Shown here: piece after piece, positions 17,001 to 25,221 of the stretch
How positions within the stretch are numbered: position 1 is the stretch's first letter
How the letters are laid out: each line of letters opens with the position of its first letter
Assembly (NCBI GenBank): GCA_046154185.1
Contig: JBJXGE010000021.1
Coordinates: forward strand, 62,001 to 126,000
Direction: 5' to 3'
Source: JBJXGE01 sp046154185
GTDB lineage: Bacteria > Planctomycetota > UBA8108 > UBA1146 > JAJFFE01
Length of the DNA: 64,000 bases
The notes under the pieces: generated by a model
The model's input: the letters and a program-made list of their open reading frames with translations, nothing else
Databases searched by the model: none
What the model was told of the DNA's origin: nothing
Made by a program: the position numbers and the translations under genes

Positions 17001-17421
17001 GCGCGATCGTGCGACATTGCGCAGGAATCGCGCGCGACCAGACTTCGCCTTCGACGCTGAAAGGCTCGCAGTCATCCAAGCCGAAGGCCGCGAGCTCGGG
17101 CGGTGGATATTCGGCGGCGAACCGCACGCCGACACGCGAATCGTCGACGGCACTCGTCGATGAATGCGACGAAGCAAGCGGCGATGTCGGCGGCCACGTT
17201 GCGTCCGTGATCGCGGCGCGAAGCCGCGTGATGAGCACCGCCTCCACATACTCGCGCGCGTCCGCGGCGCGACGTTGACGATCGCGAGCCGCTTGCGCGA
17301 ATCGCGCGGAACGCAACTCCTCGGCGGCGGCGAGGAGGAAGGCGCTCGCCGCGACGAGCAAGATCAAGATTGCGATGAGCGCGAAGCCGTCGCGGTCGTT
17401 TTCTTCCGAGCGACTATTCAT
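14044..17421 (-). CDS. Giant GspK-like pseudopilin with LamG-like C-terminal domain
   Basis: A 1,125-residue protein. ATG 17421 overlaps the previous stop by eight bases. Residues 12-35 (DG, then FALIAILILLVAASAFLLAA) form a prepilin-type anchor without Glu at position 5, a known peculiarity of GspK, and the following RSARFAQAARDRQRRAADAR resembles GspK. GspK is normally about 300-350 residues, so this is more than three times too long. The middle has repeated beta segments suggesting a beta-propeller-like region, and about residues 860-990 (GIPWRIEAWVPSS, DWTIDRDDLVG, ALAIDWHDDDG) look like a concanavalin/LamG-type fold. It is perhaps a surface-exposed pilus tip with binding function, which is inference. 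It is very Ala/Arg rich like its neighbours. Confidence 0.65.
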   Translation of the reverse strand: MNSRSEENDRDGFALIAILILLVAASAFLLAAAEELRSARFAQAARDRQRRAADAREYVEAVLITRLRAAITDATWPPTSPLASSHSSTSAVDDSRVGVRFAAEYPPPELAAFGLDDCEPFSVEGEVWSRAIPAQCRTIARDPLDGRPRTVVREVRSIPETATPDLAAAIELQLRALPETAAPLTSTGAFQAAEWTARTLRELASDAALASDWQRVGAELRARLATAPLIEAGAAAALESRLDALLAVLDPVPRLRRTNAHPARVDGKDRGHFAAPGPTLSAWPSGDYRLRVDVKPAAAAPGARVLPTPSKSTERAIEVCRVHRIAAEDEANAPTLLQPGGSEKARALEGPEDLCDRHYSLGSAVELDGAAAGVAVEPECWRVLPGGLIGVGRSATSAAVAPRVIASVLARAGALQLATEPLPTVDAPVCFVVPLLTGGFVFGATNSLWFTTKRASPSAGSAPAAADAATWSVRRVALESPLVNLHSVGGKLMAVLASAELRLYYESGDLVTSKYIAGLRGGGVCLPLADAVLFPPAHAISSWTVVDANLEPHAIGGPTLDVFASELHADGCAGLWWTSSTVASSQVWHAELVDDALEVATYDLTHESSGFALPPLVSAAFANRKLLAVVGADARALLLRRTGAALAECGLVALPQRPDALRAESGGEGALWIVNATRIWRVTLAAAQPKHPEFGWQLALAPRTTTDSDRDFRAPLVGDFRATLANGAHLIGAGTCNHGGSVLRAPDLSDLFVDGLYVSPLRGEHLSFEWEVAGASFDSGVGELWVKPERAASAEPEPEEPRALVTLRQHGSVRFTPEAEWVRRFHPAAPPVLHSFTLHGAPTRPLEATSTIERRPLDTVWCHRRTTELVGIPWRIEAWVPSSAAPRTPTRLADWTIDRDDLVGDDGSTVCVPDTASAGDWTRIGWRWLNRDRAALTVDGVSPHADPAPSSEPPEFAAAFAREFDAATLELGGAASGRSFRGTLRALAIDWHDDDGDDDAATLGATYEPASGLPQARLVLGPYAPGTKLVAVHASGAFPLGTSVRWQVTEVGPSDVRSSLGEGRTMRLADAVALAGAPNPGFDAREVSTWIVALWLVPSADGERAPLIEELSAVLLSALDDDRSR

Positions 17422-17965
17422 GCGAGTAGACCTCGTGCACAACTCGAGGCGAACGCGCGCCGCGTGCGGCGTTCTCGAGGATGACCGCGCGACGGCCGAC
17501 ATGCACGACTTGCCAGCCCTTCAGCGTCGCGCCCTCGGCAAGCCAGCGCCGAGCGCCGCGATATTCGAGGAGCACGCGATCTCCGGTCGGACCGCGCAAC
17601 GATCCATGCGCAGTCGGAGCGGTGGGCGCTTCGATTGGCAACTCGAAAAGCATCGGTGCAGTCGAAGCTGACTCGGACACGACGAGCGGTTCGACCACCG
17701 ACTCGCGCACAACGGGCGCGGCAGGCGGCGGCGCGACGACAGCCGCCGGGTGCGGCGCTGGGACATCTGCTCGGCCCGCCACGGGCGCGGTCGAACGCAT
17801 CGCGTCGCTGCGCACGGCGAGTTCGAGCGCCGTCAACACGCGCGTGCGCTGTTCGAGTTTCCGCGCCAACTCAACACGTTCGGCCGTCAGCGAGCGGGCG
17901 TGCGCGCCGATGGCGACCGCGACGCAGGCCGCGAGCAACGCGGAGCTGAACTTTGGCGAGAGCAT
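17414..17965 (-). CDS. GspC/PilP-like assembly protein
   Basis: A 183-residue bitopic inner-membrane protein. One hydrophobic helix (about residues 8-24) is followed by a coiled-coil segment (TAERVELARKLEQRTRVLTA), a Pro/Ala-rich linker with PAPHPAAVVAPPPAAP, and a C-terminal beta domain of about 60 residues with the motif WQVVHVGRRAVILE. This resembles the GspC homology region or PilP domain that contacts the secretin. ATG 17965 is chosen because it precedes the helix; the much longer frame to 18931 runs antisense to the upstream gene. It sits between the GspL-like and GspK-like genes. Weak sequence likeness makes the name tentative. Confidence 0.55.
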   Translation of the reverse strand: MLSPKFSSALLAACVAVAIGAHARSLTAERVELARKLEQRTRVLTALELAVRSDAMRSTAPVAGRADVPAPHPAAVVAPPPAAPVVRESVVEPLVVSESASTAPMLFELPIEAPTAPTAHGSLRGPTGDRVLLEYRGARRWLAEGATLKGWQVVHVGRRAVILENAARGARSPRVVHEVYSHE

Positions 17966-17982
17966 GTCGGCTAACTTTCTCG

Positions 17983-18867
17983 TCAGTGATGAGAGACGCC
18001 GCGCGCAGCAAAGGCATCGATTCGAGCCTGAAGTTCGCGCGCGGTCGCGCGCGCCGCCTCGAGTGCGCGCATTGAGTGGAGCCAATAGCTGCTGCTCGCG
18101 ACGAGCAGTACCAGACTCGCGACGAGTAATCCGGTGTTGAGCCCGCGGCGGGACGACGCGCGCGTGAGCGTTGGAATCTCCGGGAAACTCCCAGGAGCGA
18201 GAGCGCCGAGTGCACCGCCGACGGCGAGGAGTTCGCGCGGGGTGATTTGAGAAAGAGCACGAATCGCGCGCGCGACCGCGGCAGGTGGCGAGAACGGCGC
18301 CTCGCCCCGACGAAGCGTGATGGAACTCGTGCGCGGTGACGCGCCGGCCGCGATCACCAACACGAAGTCGCGCGCGGAGGTCGGCTCTGGCGGCGCCGCG
18401 GACAGCGCCGCCAGCCGACCGGCGCGCGCCCGACAAACGAGGCGATGCGCCACGTCGTGATACTGAATCTCGACCGCGCGCCCGGGCCAGAGCCAACCCG
18501 CGAGCGCCGCGAGCGCGACCGCCGCCGGCACCGCGCGCGCGCCGTTTTCCAGTGACGCGAGTTGCGCGCGATCGGCGGCGACGAGCGCGCGCGATCCTGC
18601 GAGCCGAGCGGTGGCGAGACGGCGGCGACCGAGCAGTTCGAGTCGACGCACGCGCCGCTCGAGCGCGTCGGGCTCGTCGACGACAACCAAGTAACGGCCG
18701 GGTTCGAGCACGTGAACCTGCGACGACGATGCAGCGGCCGCGCCGCCGCTGCGAATCGCCAGGAGCGCAGGCCATCGCCACGCCTCGCGCCGCACGCTCA
18801 CGACGCAGCGCGGGCCATCTTTCCAATCGACGATGCAAATCGTAGCCGGCCGGCGCAGCGTGTTCAT
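17983..18867 (-). CDS. GspL/PilM-PilN-like assembly protein
   Basis: A 294-residue protein, first gene of the pseudopilin operon. Residues 1-225 form a cytoplasmic alpha/beta domain (TICIVDWKDGPRCVVSVRRE, LVVVDEPDALERRV), followed by a single transmembrane helix (LLVASLVLLVASSSYWL, about 248-266) and a short coiled coil to the end. This order, cytoplasmic actin-like domain then TM then periplasmic coil, is that of GspL or of a PilM-PilN fusion, though motifs are weak. The next gene starts 18 bases after its stop. No ATPase (GspE), platform (GspF) or secretin (GspD) gene lies within the window, so the machine must be completed elsewhere. Confidence 0.5.
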   Translation of the reverse strand: MNTLRRPATICIVDWKDGPRCVVSVRREAWRWPALLAIRSGGAAAASSSQVHVLEPGRYLVVVDEPDALERRVRRLELLGRRRLATARLAGSRALVAADRAQLASLENGARAVPAAVALAALAGWLWPGRAVEIQYHDVAHRLVCRARAGRLAALSAAPPEPTSARDFVLVIAAGASPRTSSITLRRGEAPFSPPAAVARAIRALSQITPRELLAVGGALGALAPGSFPEIPTLTRASSRRGLNTGLLVASLVLLVASSSYWLHSMRALEAARATARELQARIDAFAARGVSHH

Positions 18868-19000
18868 GCCGCGAGAAGATCAATCCGCATGCCAACCGCG
18901 CGCGGCCGCTGCGCGTCGCGCGCGGCGGCAAGTCGACCTGAAGCGAATCACACCGAAATGAATCGTCCGGATCCGGGTCGATCCGTCATCCGTCGCCCCT

Positions 19001-19126
19001 GTGAGCGCGGGCGTCCCGCCCGCTCCGCCGATCGCGCTGCGCGCCTTGCCTCGCCTCGAGCGCGATGAACCCATGGCTTGCGATTCGCTCTCCGGAGCGG
19101 GCCAGAGGCCCGCGCTCCCAGGAGCG
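19001..19126. repeat. REP-like 126-bp repeat, copy 1
   Basis: The unit contains two hairpins: GAGCGCGGGCG with CGCCCGCTC at one end and GGAGCGGGC CAGAG GCCCGCGCTCC at the other, separated by a conserved middle (GCGCTGCGCGCCTTGCCTCGC). It is nearly identical to 19149-19274 and lies just upstream of a REP-associated transposase gene. Confidence 0.7.
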
Positions 19127-19148
19127 ACAGGTGATTCAACACTCCGCT

Positions 19149-19274
19149 GGGAGCGCGGGCGTCTCGCCCGCTCCGCCGATCGCGCTGCGCGCCTTGCCTC
19201 GCCTCGAACGCGATGAACCCATGGCTTGCGATGTGCTCTCCGAAGCGGGCCAGAGGCCCGCGCTCCCAGGAGCG
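19149..19274. repeat. REP-like 126-bp repeat, copy 2
   Basis: Second direct copy of the 19001-19126 unit, with only a few base changes, separated from it by 22 bases. It ends 25 bases before the transposase ATG. A short related piece (GCGGGCGTCCCGCC) appears again near 60490. Confidence 0.7.
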
Positions 19275-19298
19275 CCTTTCTTGGGAAGGATCTTTCCG

Positions 19299-19958
19299 AT
19301 GTCGCACCGAACCAACCCGTGGCACAGCCGTGGCTATCTTCCGCATTTTGATCAGCCAGGTGCGACACAGTCGATCACGTTCCGGCTGGCCGATTCCGTA
19401 CCGTCGACGCTCATTCGCCGATGGCGCTCAGAATTGAAGCTCGATGAAGCAGAAGCCGCCGCAGAACCACAGCGTGTCGAGTTACGCCGACGAATCGAGC
19501 GCTTCGCGGACCGAGGTTTCGGCGAGTGCTGGCTTCAGGTTCCATCGATCGCCGAGATCGTCGAGAACTCGCTCTTCCACTTTGATGGAGAGCGCTACGC
19601 GCTGATCGCGTGGTGCGTGATGCCGAATCATGTGCACGTCATGGTCGAAACGCGCGCGCAGTCGAGCTTGCGCGAGATAATGCACTCTTGGAAATCATTC
19701 ACGTCGAAAGCCTGCAACCGGTACTTGAATCGCACCGGACAATTCTGGGCGCCGGACTATTTCGATCGGTTCATTCGCGACACTCGGCATCTGCAAGCTG
19801 CGATCCAGTACATCCACGAAAACCCCGTCAAAGCTGGGTTGGTGGAACTGCCCGCTGACTGGCGTTTCTCGAGGGCATACTTCACCCACGCCGATCGGAA
19901 CTCCGAAACCTATCCACTGCGAGGTCTCGATTGTGGCAGCTCCGCGTCCAGTCCATAA
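19299..19958 (+). CDS. REP-associated tyrosine transposase (RAYT, HUH/Y1 type)
   Basis: A 219-residue single-stranded-DNA transposase of the Y1 (IS200/IS605-related) family. Key features are RGYLPHFDQPGATQSITFRL at the N terminus, the HUH metal motif in CVMPNHVHVMVE (near residue 115), and a C-terminal segment with YFDRFIRD and YIHENPVKAGLV, which contain the probable catalytic Tyr region. All parts of the domain seem present, so the enzyme may be active. ATG 19299 follows a GGAAGGA ribosome-binding site; the longer frame from 19065 only reads through repeats. RAYTs are thought to spread REP palindromes, and two such repeats lie immediately upstream. It is not flanked by insertion-sequence ends and is likely domesticated. 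Confidence 0.88.
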   Translation: MSHRTNPWHSRGYLPHFDQPGATQSITFRLADSVPSTLIRRWRSELKLDEAEAAAEPQRVELRRRIERFADRGFGECWLQVPSIAEIVENSLFHFDGERYALIAWCVMPNHVHVMVETRAQSSLREIMHSWKSFTSKACNRYLNRTGQFWAPDYFDRFIRDTRHLQAAIQYIHENPVKAGLVELPADWRFSRAYFTHADRNSETYPLRGLDCGSSASSP

Positions 19959-19970
19959 CCAACGAAACAA

Positions 19971-20003
19971 CCGAGCGAGCCCGGGCGACGCGGGCTCGCT
20001 CGG
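19971..20003. terminator. Hairpin terminator between convergent genes
   Basis: CCGAGCGAGCCCG (19971-19983) and CGGGCTCGCTCGG (19991-20003) form a perfect 13-bp stem with a 7-base loop, just after the transposase stop and before the end of the minus-strand glycan gene. It could serve both directions. Confidence 0.7.
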
Positions 20004-20023
20004 GCTCTTCACTAGCTCTTGCC

Positions 20024-21673
20024 TCACCTCGGCAGCGGCGGATCGACGGGCTTCAAAATCGGCGCGCCGTGGCGTTGTAAGACGACGAGGTTTTGCGCGA
20101 CATCGTGCACGAGCACTTTGAAGTGCGGCGCTAACACCGGATGCTGTGCCCAACCGATCTGGCTCGCCCAATCGACAAAGTACTGCACGCCGCGCTCGAC
20201 CATATATTTGTGTACGCCGCCGGCGGGGTCGCGTTGGCGCGCGGCGAGCGCGATGGGATTTACCTTGCCGTCGAGATTCAATGTTCGATCGTGGTAGAAG
20301 CCGACGGTTCCCGATTGCGGTGAGCCGATCCAAACATCCTCGGGCACATATTCCGCGACCCATTCGACAACTTGGAAATGCTGATGCTGGGCGCCGTTCA
20401 TATGGATCCGCAGCCCGAGGCGCGCGCACAAGAGCACCGTGAGACTGATGGCGACCGCCGCCCACGCGGTGCGCGGCGCGACGTAGCGCCCGAGCACGCA
20501 CGCGCCGGGAATCACCAAGAGCGGCGACAACGGAAACATATACCTGGCGACAAACCAACCCGCGCCGAACAGCAAACCGTAATACGCGCACAAGAGACCG
20601 CCGAAGATCCCGCCTGCGAGCACGAGCAAGCGGAGTTGCGGCCCAAGCTGCGCACGCCGCGCGAATAGTACAGCCAACGCGCCGAGGCAAATCACTGCGG
20701 CTGGCACCGCGACCCACAGACTAGTCTCTAACCTCGCCGGCACGGGAAACACAATGAACAAATACTCAAGCAACGACGCGGGAATCTTCACCAAGTTGCC
20801 GCCGAGCTCCGCTCCCATCGATTCGGATTGACCGCTGATGGGAACGATGCTGCCGAAGTTGACTTTGTTGTAGATCAACCACGGCGCCGCGATGACGACC
20901 GACAAGCCGCCGAACACGAGCGACTCTTTGAAGCGCCGCAGCACGGTCGACGTGCCATAGAGAAGCGGTCGCGCCAGATGACTCACGCACACCGCCAAGA
21001 TCAAAAACACCGAATCATTGCGCGCCCAAAACACGAGGCCCAAGAGCGCGCCGAGTCCGAGCGAGCGCTTCAGGCTGAACTCGCGATCGCTCGCTGGCGA
21101 CAAGAAAACCGCGAACACCCAGATCACGACCAACGCGTAGAGTCCGGTCTCGAGACAGTTCATCGCGTGCGGGATCGCCGCGGCACTCGCGAACCAGGCT
21201 GCGGCGGTAAACAGCGCGACTTCGCGCGGCAGTGCGAGTTCGTGGAGCACGCTGCGCAGCAGTCGGTAAAGGGCAAACACGGCTACGAGCGAAAACAAGA
21301 TCTCGAGCACGAGCACGTTGCGCACGCCATCGACGCGATCGCCACCCGCGACACCGAAGGCGGCCGCCCACAGTATTGTCGCGAGCGGTTGGGTGCCGTT
21401 CGTGAGCTGCTCGCCATCGGCGACCGACATCGATTTTCCGATCGCGAGATTCCGCGCGATCGTGAGCATCAGATAACCGTCTTCGGTCGGAAACTCGCGC
21501 AGTTGTCGACCGTGCGGCTCCGCGAGCGGCGCAACGCGCACCGCTAGTCCGATGACGAGTAAGGCGATGGCGCCGAATATCCACAGTTTGGCAACCGACG
21601 GCGGCAACGCGAGACCGCGCGCGGCCGCATCGAGTGCGTTCGTGACTGGTACAAATTTAGCAGCGACGTTCAA
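20024..21673 (-). CDS. Integral membrane glycosyltransferase (GT-C, PMT/ArnT-like)
   Basis: A 549-residue polytopic membrane protein with about 10-12 hydrophobic helices, beginning after residue 30 (WIFGAIALLVIGLAVRVAP). The first periplasmic loop has EFPTEDGYLMLTIARNLAIG, an acidic region of the sort that forms the catalytic site in GT-C transferases using lipid-linked sugars. A soluble C-terminal part (residues 430-549) follows the last helix. It probably transfers sugars from a polyprenyl carrier to an envelope acceptor on the outer face of the membrane. The start is TTG, four bases after the TAA of the upstream oxidase gene, so the two are coupled. It ends a cluster of glycan genes transcribed from the right. 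Confidence 0.78.
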   Translation of the reverse strand: MNVAAKFVPVTNALDAAARGLALPPSVAKLWIFGAIALLVIGLAVRVAPLAEPHGRQLREFPTEDGYLMLTIARNLAIGKSMSVADGEQLTNGTQPLATILWAAAFGVAGGDRVDGVRNVLVLEILFSLVAVFALYRLLRSVLHELALPREVALFTAAAWFASAAAIPHAMNCLETGLYALVVIWVFAVFLSPASDREFSLKRSLGLGALLGLVFWARNDSVFLILAVCVSHLARPLLYGTSTVLRRFKESLVFGGLSVVIAAPWLIYNKVNFGSIVPISGQSESMGAELGGNLVKIPASLLEYLFIVFPVPARLETSLWVAVPAAVICLGALAVLFARRAQLGPQLRLLVLAGGIFGGLLCAYYGLLFGAGWFVARYMFPLSPLLVIPGACVLGRYVAPRTAWAAVAISLTVLLCARLGLRIHMNGAQHQHFQVVEWVAEYVPEDVWIGSPQSGTVGFYHDRTLNLDGKVNPIALAARQRDPAGGVHKYMVERGVQYFVDWASQIGWAQHPVLAPHFKVLVHDVAQNLVVLQRHGAPILKPVDPPLPR

Positions 21674-21676
21674 GGC

Positions 21677-23029
21677 TTAGCTTTCCGGGTCCAAGAGTCG
21701 GCGCGACAGCGCACTGCGAATTTTCCGCGCGGGATCCCACGCGTCCCGCACGCGTTGCCATTCTGGAAGGCGCGGCTCCATGCGCCGAAAATGCTCGCGC
21801 CGCGTGAAGGCATCCTTCGCCAAATACACGCGGCCGTCATGCTCGAGCACAAACTCATTCAGAGCATCCACGACGGCCTGAGTGCGCTGCGCTGCGATCG
21901 GAATGTCGAGCGCGAAGGACACACCCGGCTTCGGGAAAGAGAGCAATCCTTCCGCCTCGGCCCCGCAGTCTTTGATCACGCACAGAAAAACCTGACCGCC
22001 ATGCGCGCGAATCCGCTCGAGAAAGACCCCATAGCGCTCGAGGTCATCAAAATGCGGCAAGACGCATTGATACTGCGTGAAACCGCGCCGCCCGTAGAGG
22101 CGATTCCAATCGCCGAGCCGATCGAGCGGGTAGAAGAAGGCGTCCGGATGAATGCACCCCGTATGAGCGCGCAACCGTTGCTTCCAATAGTTTGTCCAGT
22201 TGAACGGTCGAATGGACCACGTACCGAGTAACCAATTCGGCGCAGTGAACGGCACGTCGATCGCCGACTTCCAGCGCGGCGGCGCGACCGGCGCCTCCGC
22301 GGCCGTCGCCCACCGCCCCTTCATCAAGATGCCGCGCCCGAAGCGGCGCCCGCGCGCTTGCAGATCCGCCCACGCGACAGTGAACGGCCAATCGGCGCCA
22401 GCCTGTCGCAGCGCGCCGATGAGCGAATCGAGATTGTCGTGCGGCTCTTGCTCTTCCCAGATCCACGGACTCGGCACGGCTTCTAGTTGGAGACTGACTT
22501 CGAGTATATGGCCGGTCAGTCCCATGCCGCCGAGCGTGGCGCGAAACAACTCGGCGTTTTGCTCGCGACTGGCGTCGACGACGACACCGTCGACGAGCCC
22601 GATTCGCAGCGAACGCACATGTCGGCCGATCGTCCCGGCAACGTGGTGATTTTTTCCGTGCACGTCCGCCGCGACCATGCCACCGAGCGTCACGTGCTGT
22701 GTCCCTGGCGTCACCGGCACGAACCAGCCGCGCACCAAGAACAGCCGCTTCAACGCTTCGAGCGATATTCCCGCTTCCGCGCGCAAGAGCCCTGACTTCG
22801 CATCGAAGCTCAGCACGCGATCGGCCGCGACGCTGCAGCTGACGCGATCACTCAGTTCGGCGGGCAGCGCCGCGTCACCATAGGCGCGGCCGAGTCCACG
22901 ACTCAGCGCCGCCTTGTGCGCGACGGTCGCGAAATCTTCCGACTGACTCACGAGCGCGTCGACGGCGACGTGGCGCCCCCAGCCGCTCAAGCGCACGCGT
23001 TTGAAGACCGAGTTATTGGCGTCCGACAT
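21677..23029 (-). CDS. FAD-linked oxidoreductase (DprE1-like)
   Basis: A 450-residue flavoprotein. The N-terminal FAD-binding domain (PCMH type) shows SRGLGRAYGDAAL near residue 43 and TPGTQHVTLGGMVAADVHGK near 106, followed by IGRHVRSLRIGL. These match the decaprenylphosphoryl-ribose oxidase (DprE1) branch, which oxidises a polyprenyl-linked sugar for epimerisation. The C-terminal half carries the expected IRPFNWTNYWKQR and LSFPKPGVSFALDIP segments. An SDR partner (DprE2) is not adjacent. ATG 23029 overlaps the end of the upstream glycosyltransferase by 17 bases. In this setting it probably modifies a lipid-linked sugar for an envelope glycan; true substrate is unknown. Confidence 0.8.
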   Translation of the reverse strand: MSDANNSVFKRVRLSGWGRHVAVDALVSQSEDFATVAHKAALSRGLGRAYGDAALPAELSDRVSCSVAADRVLSFDAKSGLLRAEAGISLEALKRLFLVRGWFVPVTPGTQHVTLGGMVAADVHGKNHHVAGTIGRHVRSLRIGLVDGVVVDASREQNAELFRATLGGMGLTGHILEVSLQLEAVPSPWIWEEQEPHDNLDSLIGALRQAGADWPFTVAWADLQARGRRFGRGILMKGRWATAAEAPVAPPRWKSAIDVPFTAPNWLLGTWSIRPFNWTNYWKQRLRAHTGCIHPDAFFYPLDRLGDWNRLYGRRGFTQYQCVLPHFDDLERYGVFLERIRAHGGQVFLCVIKDCGAEAEGLLSFPKPGVSFALDIPIAAQRTQAVVDALNEFVLEHDGRVYLAKDAFTRREHFRRMEPRLPEWQRVRDAWDPARKIRSALSRRLLDPES

Positions 23030-24020
23030 TCGTCTTACCCGCGCCACTTTCTCGGCTCTCATTCAAACCCTCGACGCGACCGGACGTCGCGCTGGGCGCG
23101 GCGAGCACGCGCCGCAAATACTCCTTGGCTTCGATCCACTGCGCTTGTCGTTGCTCCTTCGAGCCACGACCCAGCCGCACGCGCGCCAAAGTCTCGAGGC
23201 GCCAGAGGAAGAGTCCGAAGCGCATCGCGCCGACGCCAAGCCATCCATAGTGTCGGCGGTAGTACGCCATACTATTCAGGCCCCACAGCAAGTTCGTGCG
23301 CCGCAACTTCCGCGTCGACTTCCCTTGATGATGCAGCACGCGGAATTCGGCGAGATAGCGGATACGCAAGCCGCGTTTCCAAACGCGCCGGCAAATATCG
23401 ACGTCGTTGAAAAACAAACTCAGCTCCGGATCGAAGCCGCCGAGCGCCTGATAATCCGCGCGCCGAAACATGAAACAGGCGCCCATCGGCTGCGGAACAT
23501 CACGACTCTCTTCATGGTTGAAAAAGCGCATGCGCTTGTGCGCAAGCCACCAAGTGAAGGGTGGGAAAAACGCTAACGAACAGCAGTGAATCACCGCGTC
23601 AAAGAGGCCCGGAAAGCGAGCGCAGCACTTTTGAGTCGAGCCATCCGGACTCACGAGTCGCGGACCGACGAGCCCATAGGCCGGATCACGCTCAAGAAAA
23701 TCGGCGAGACCGTCGAGCGCACCTGGGTGCACCTCGGTGTCGGAATTCAAAATGCACAAGTAGCGGCCGGTCGCGAGTTCCGCACCTTGATTGTTCGGAT
23801 ACGCGTAGAGAAGATTCTCGGAATTCTCGAGGAGCCGTACTTGCGGAAACTCGGCGCGAATCATCTCCTTGCTGCCATCGCCGCTGTTGTTGTCGACGAC
23901 GATGACCTCGCGCACGCGGCGCGTGTTCGGTTCGCCAAAAATAGAGGCGAGGCAGGCCCGCGTCAGGTCGCGCGTGTTCCACGACAGAATGACGATGGAG
24001 ATGGCTTGTGACTCGGACAC
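23013..24020 (-). CDS. Glycosyltransferase family 2
   Basis: A 335-residue GT-A fold transferase, rhamnosyltransferase-like. The core begins ISIVILSWNTRDLTRACLAS, with VIVVDNNSGDGS, and LCILNSDTEVHPGAL holding the metal-binding DxE variant of the DXD motif. CFMFRRADYQALGGFDPELS and DVDICRRVWKRG are also standard. The last 60 residues are basic and may touch the membrane. GTG 24020 is chosen because the family starts here; the reading frame continues to ATG 24113 without resemblance to the family. It overlaps the FAD oxidase gene at its 3' end and is followed upstream by another GT2 gene, so both probably act in one polysaccharide or glycolipid pathway. Confidence 0.87.
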   Translation of the reverse strand: MSESQAISIVILSWNTRDLTRACLASIFGEPNTRRVREVIVVDNNSGDGSKEMIRAEFPQVRLLENSENLLYAYPNNQGAELATGRYLCILNSDTEVHPGALDGLADFLERDPAYGLVGPRLVSPDGSTQKCCARFPGLFDAVIHCCSLAFFPPFTWWLAHKRMRFFNHEESRDVPQPMGACFMFRRADYQALGGFDPELSLFFNDVDICRRVWKRGLRIRYLAEFRVLHHQGKSTRKLRRTNLLWGLNSMAYYRRHYGWLGVGAMRFGLFLWRLETLARVRLGRGSKEQRQAQWIEAKEYLRRVLAAPSATSGRVEGLNESRESGAGKTNVGRQ

Positions 24021-24146
24021 GGCGACACCTGACTTACATTCGACAAATTGCGGCGGACGACACTCGCCCGACCGCCGCCAAAATATCACTCTGCCCCGCA
24101 AATAGGCAGACACGATTCCGCCGGTAGCGGCCGCGGACGCACGTTC

Positions 24147-25106
24147 CTAACCAGATTTCCAGAGCGCAGAATGGCGCCAGTAGTCGCCGAGCAAGTGCGG
24201 TGGGTCATAGTCGGTCTTGCGCTCCAGCCAAGTGCGCAGCTTCCAACTGATGACGCCGGCCATCGCGCATAAATCCGCCAGCACCGCGTACGCGCGGCCG
24301 TAGTTGCTGGCGAAGTAACGGCGGCGCGACTCGAACCAATAGCTCGGTCGCCGTGGCAATCGCTCGCCGCGCTTGGTGACCCCGGTCGTCTGCCCCACGT
24401 AGTGGATGATGCGGCTCTGCGGAACGTGCCAAATCAACCAACCGGCGCGTGTCGCTCGCAGCAAGAAATCGGTTTCCTCGAAGTACAGAAAGTAGTGCTC
24501 GTCCATTAGCCCGATTTGATCGACCAACGAGCCGCGCATCATGACACTTGCGCCCGACAGCCACCCGACCTCGTGTGGCTCGTCGCGAATCGGCAAGCGC
24601 GTGATCCAGTGCGCGAAAACGCGGTCGAATAGCCCCAGTCGCAAGTATTGCGCGAACTCATCGATCAGTCCCGGAAACCGAAAGCAGCAATGTTGCGGCG
24701 TCCCATCGGGGTCCTCGCTCCGACCGCCGACAATCCCGATCTGCGGATGACTCTCGAGAAAATCAAACAGTGCGCGTATCGCCCCCGGCCGTGCGACCGT
24801 GTCTGGATTGAGCAGCATCAGGTAATCCGCGGCGCGCCCGCACGCGCGTTCGGCGCGAATCGCTACGTTGTTCCCAAACGCGAAGCCGCGGTTACCCGGC
24901 GCTTCGATTAGATCTACCCAGGATGACCAACCGGACGCCTTGATCGCGGCCGCAATCTTCTCGAGCGAGCCGTCGGCTGAGCCGTTCTCAACGAGACGCA
25001 CGCGCGAACCCGGCAAGCTCGCGAGTTCCGGTTCGAGCGACTTTAGACATTGAATCGTCAACTCCGGCGCTCGGTAGGTCACAATGCAGATGCAGATCGT
25101 CTTCAT
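24147..25106 (-). CDS. Glycosyltransferase family 2
   Basis: A 319-residue GT-A transferase starting directly at its catalytic domain: MKTICICIVTYRAPELTIQC, then VRLVENGSADGS, YLMLLNPDTVARPGAI with the DXD-like NPDT, VGWLSGASVMMRG and YFLYFEETDFLLRATRAGW. It belongs to the same broad rhamnosyltransferase-like group as its downstream neighbour but is clearly not a recent duplicate. It has a basic C-terminal tail with one weak hydrophobic segment (AYAVLADLCAMAGVISW). Gaps of 126 and 115 bases on both sides suggest that it may have its own promoter, but none is convincing by eye. Confidence 0.88.
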   Translation of the reverse strand: MKTICICIVTYRAPELTIQCLKSLEPELASLPGSRVRLVENGSADGSLEKIAAAIKASGWSSWVDLIEAPGNRGFAFGNNVAIRAERACGRAADYLMLLNPDTVARPGAIRALFDFLESHPQIGIVGGRSEDPDGTPQHCCFRFPGLIDEFAQYLRLGLFDRVFAHWITRLPIRDEPHEVGWLSGASVMMRGSLVDQIGLMDEHYFLYFEETDFLLRATRAGWLIWHVPQSRIIHYVGQTTGVTKRGERLPRRPSYWFESRRRYFASNYGRAYAVLADLCAMAGVISWKLRTWLERKTDYDPPHLLGDYWRHSALWKSG

Positions 25107-25221
25107 GGCGGGCCGTCCATCTCAGCGAGTCTTTGATCAAGCGCGATTCTAAGCAATCGCTTCGCAATCCTAACGTTACGAGCCGCTCCTCGAGCCACTC
25201 CTCAAGACACCGGCGAGCTCG

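Noticed and set aside
19065..19298. Longer start for the transposase gene
   Set aside because: The added residues only translate REP-like repeats; family similarity starts at ATG 19299, which has a ribosome-binding site.
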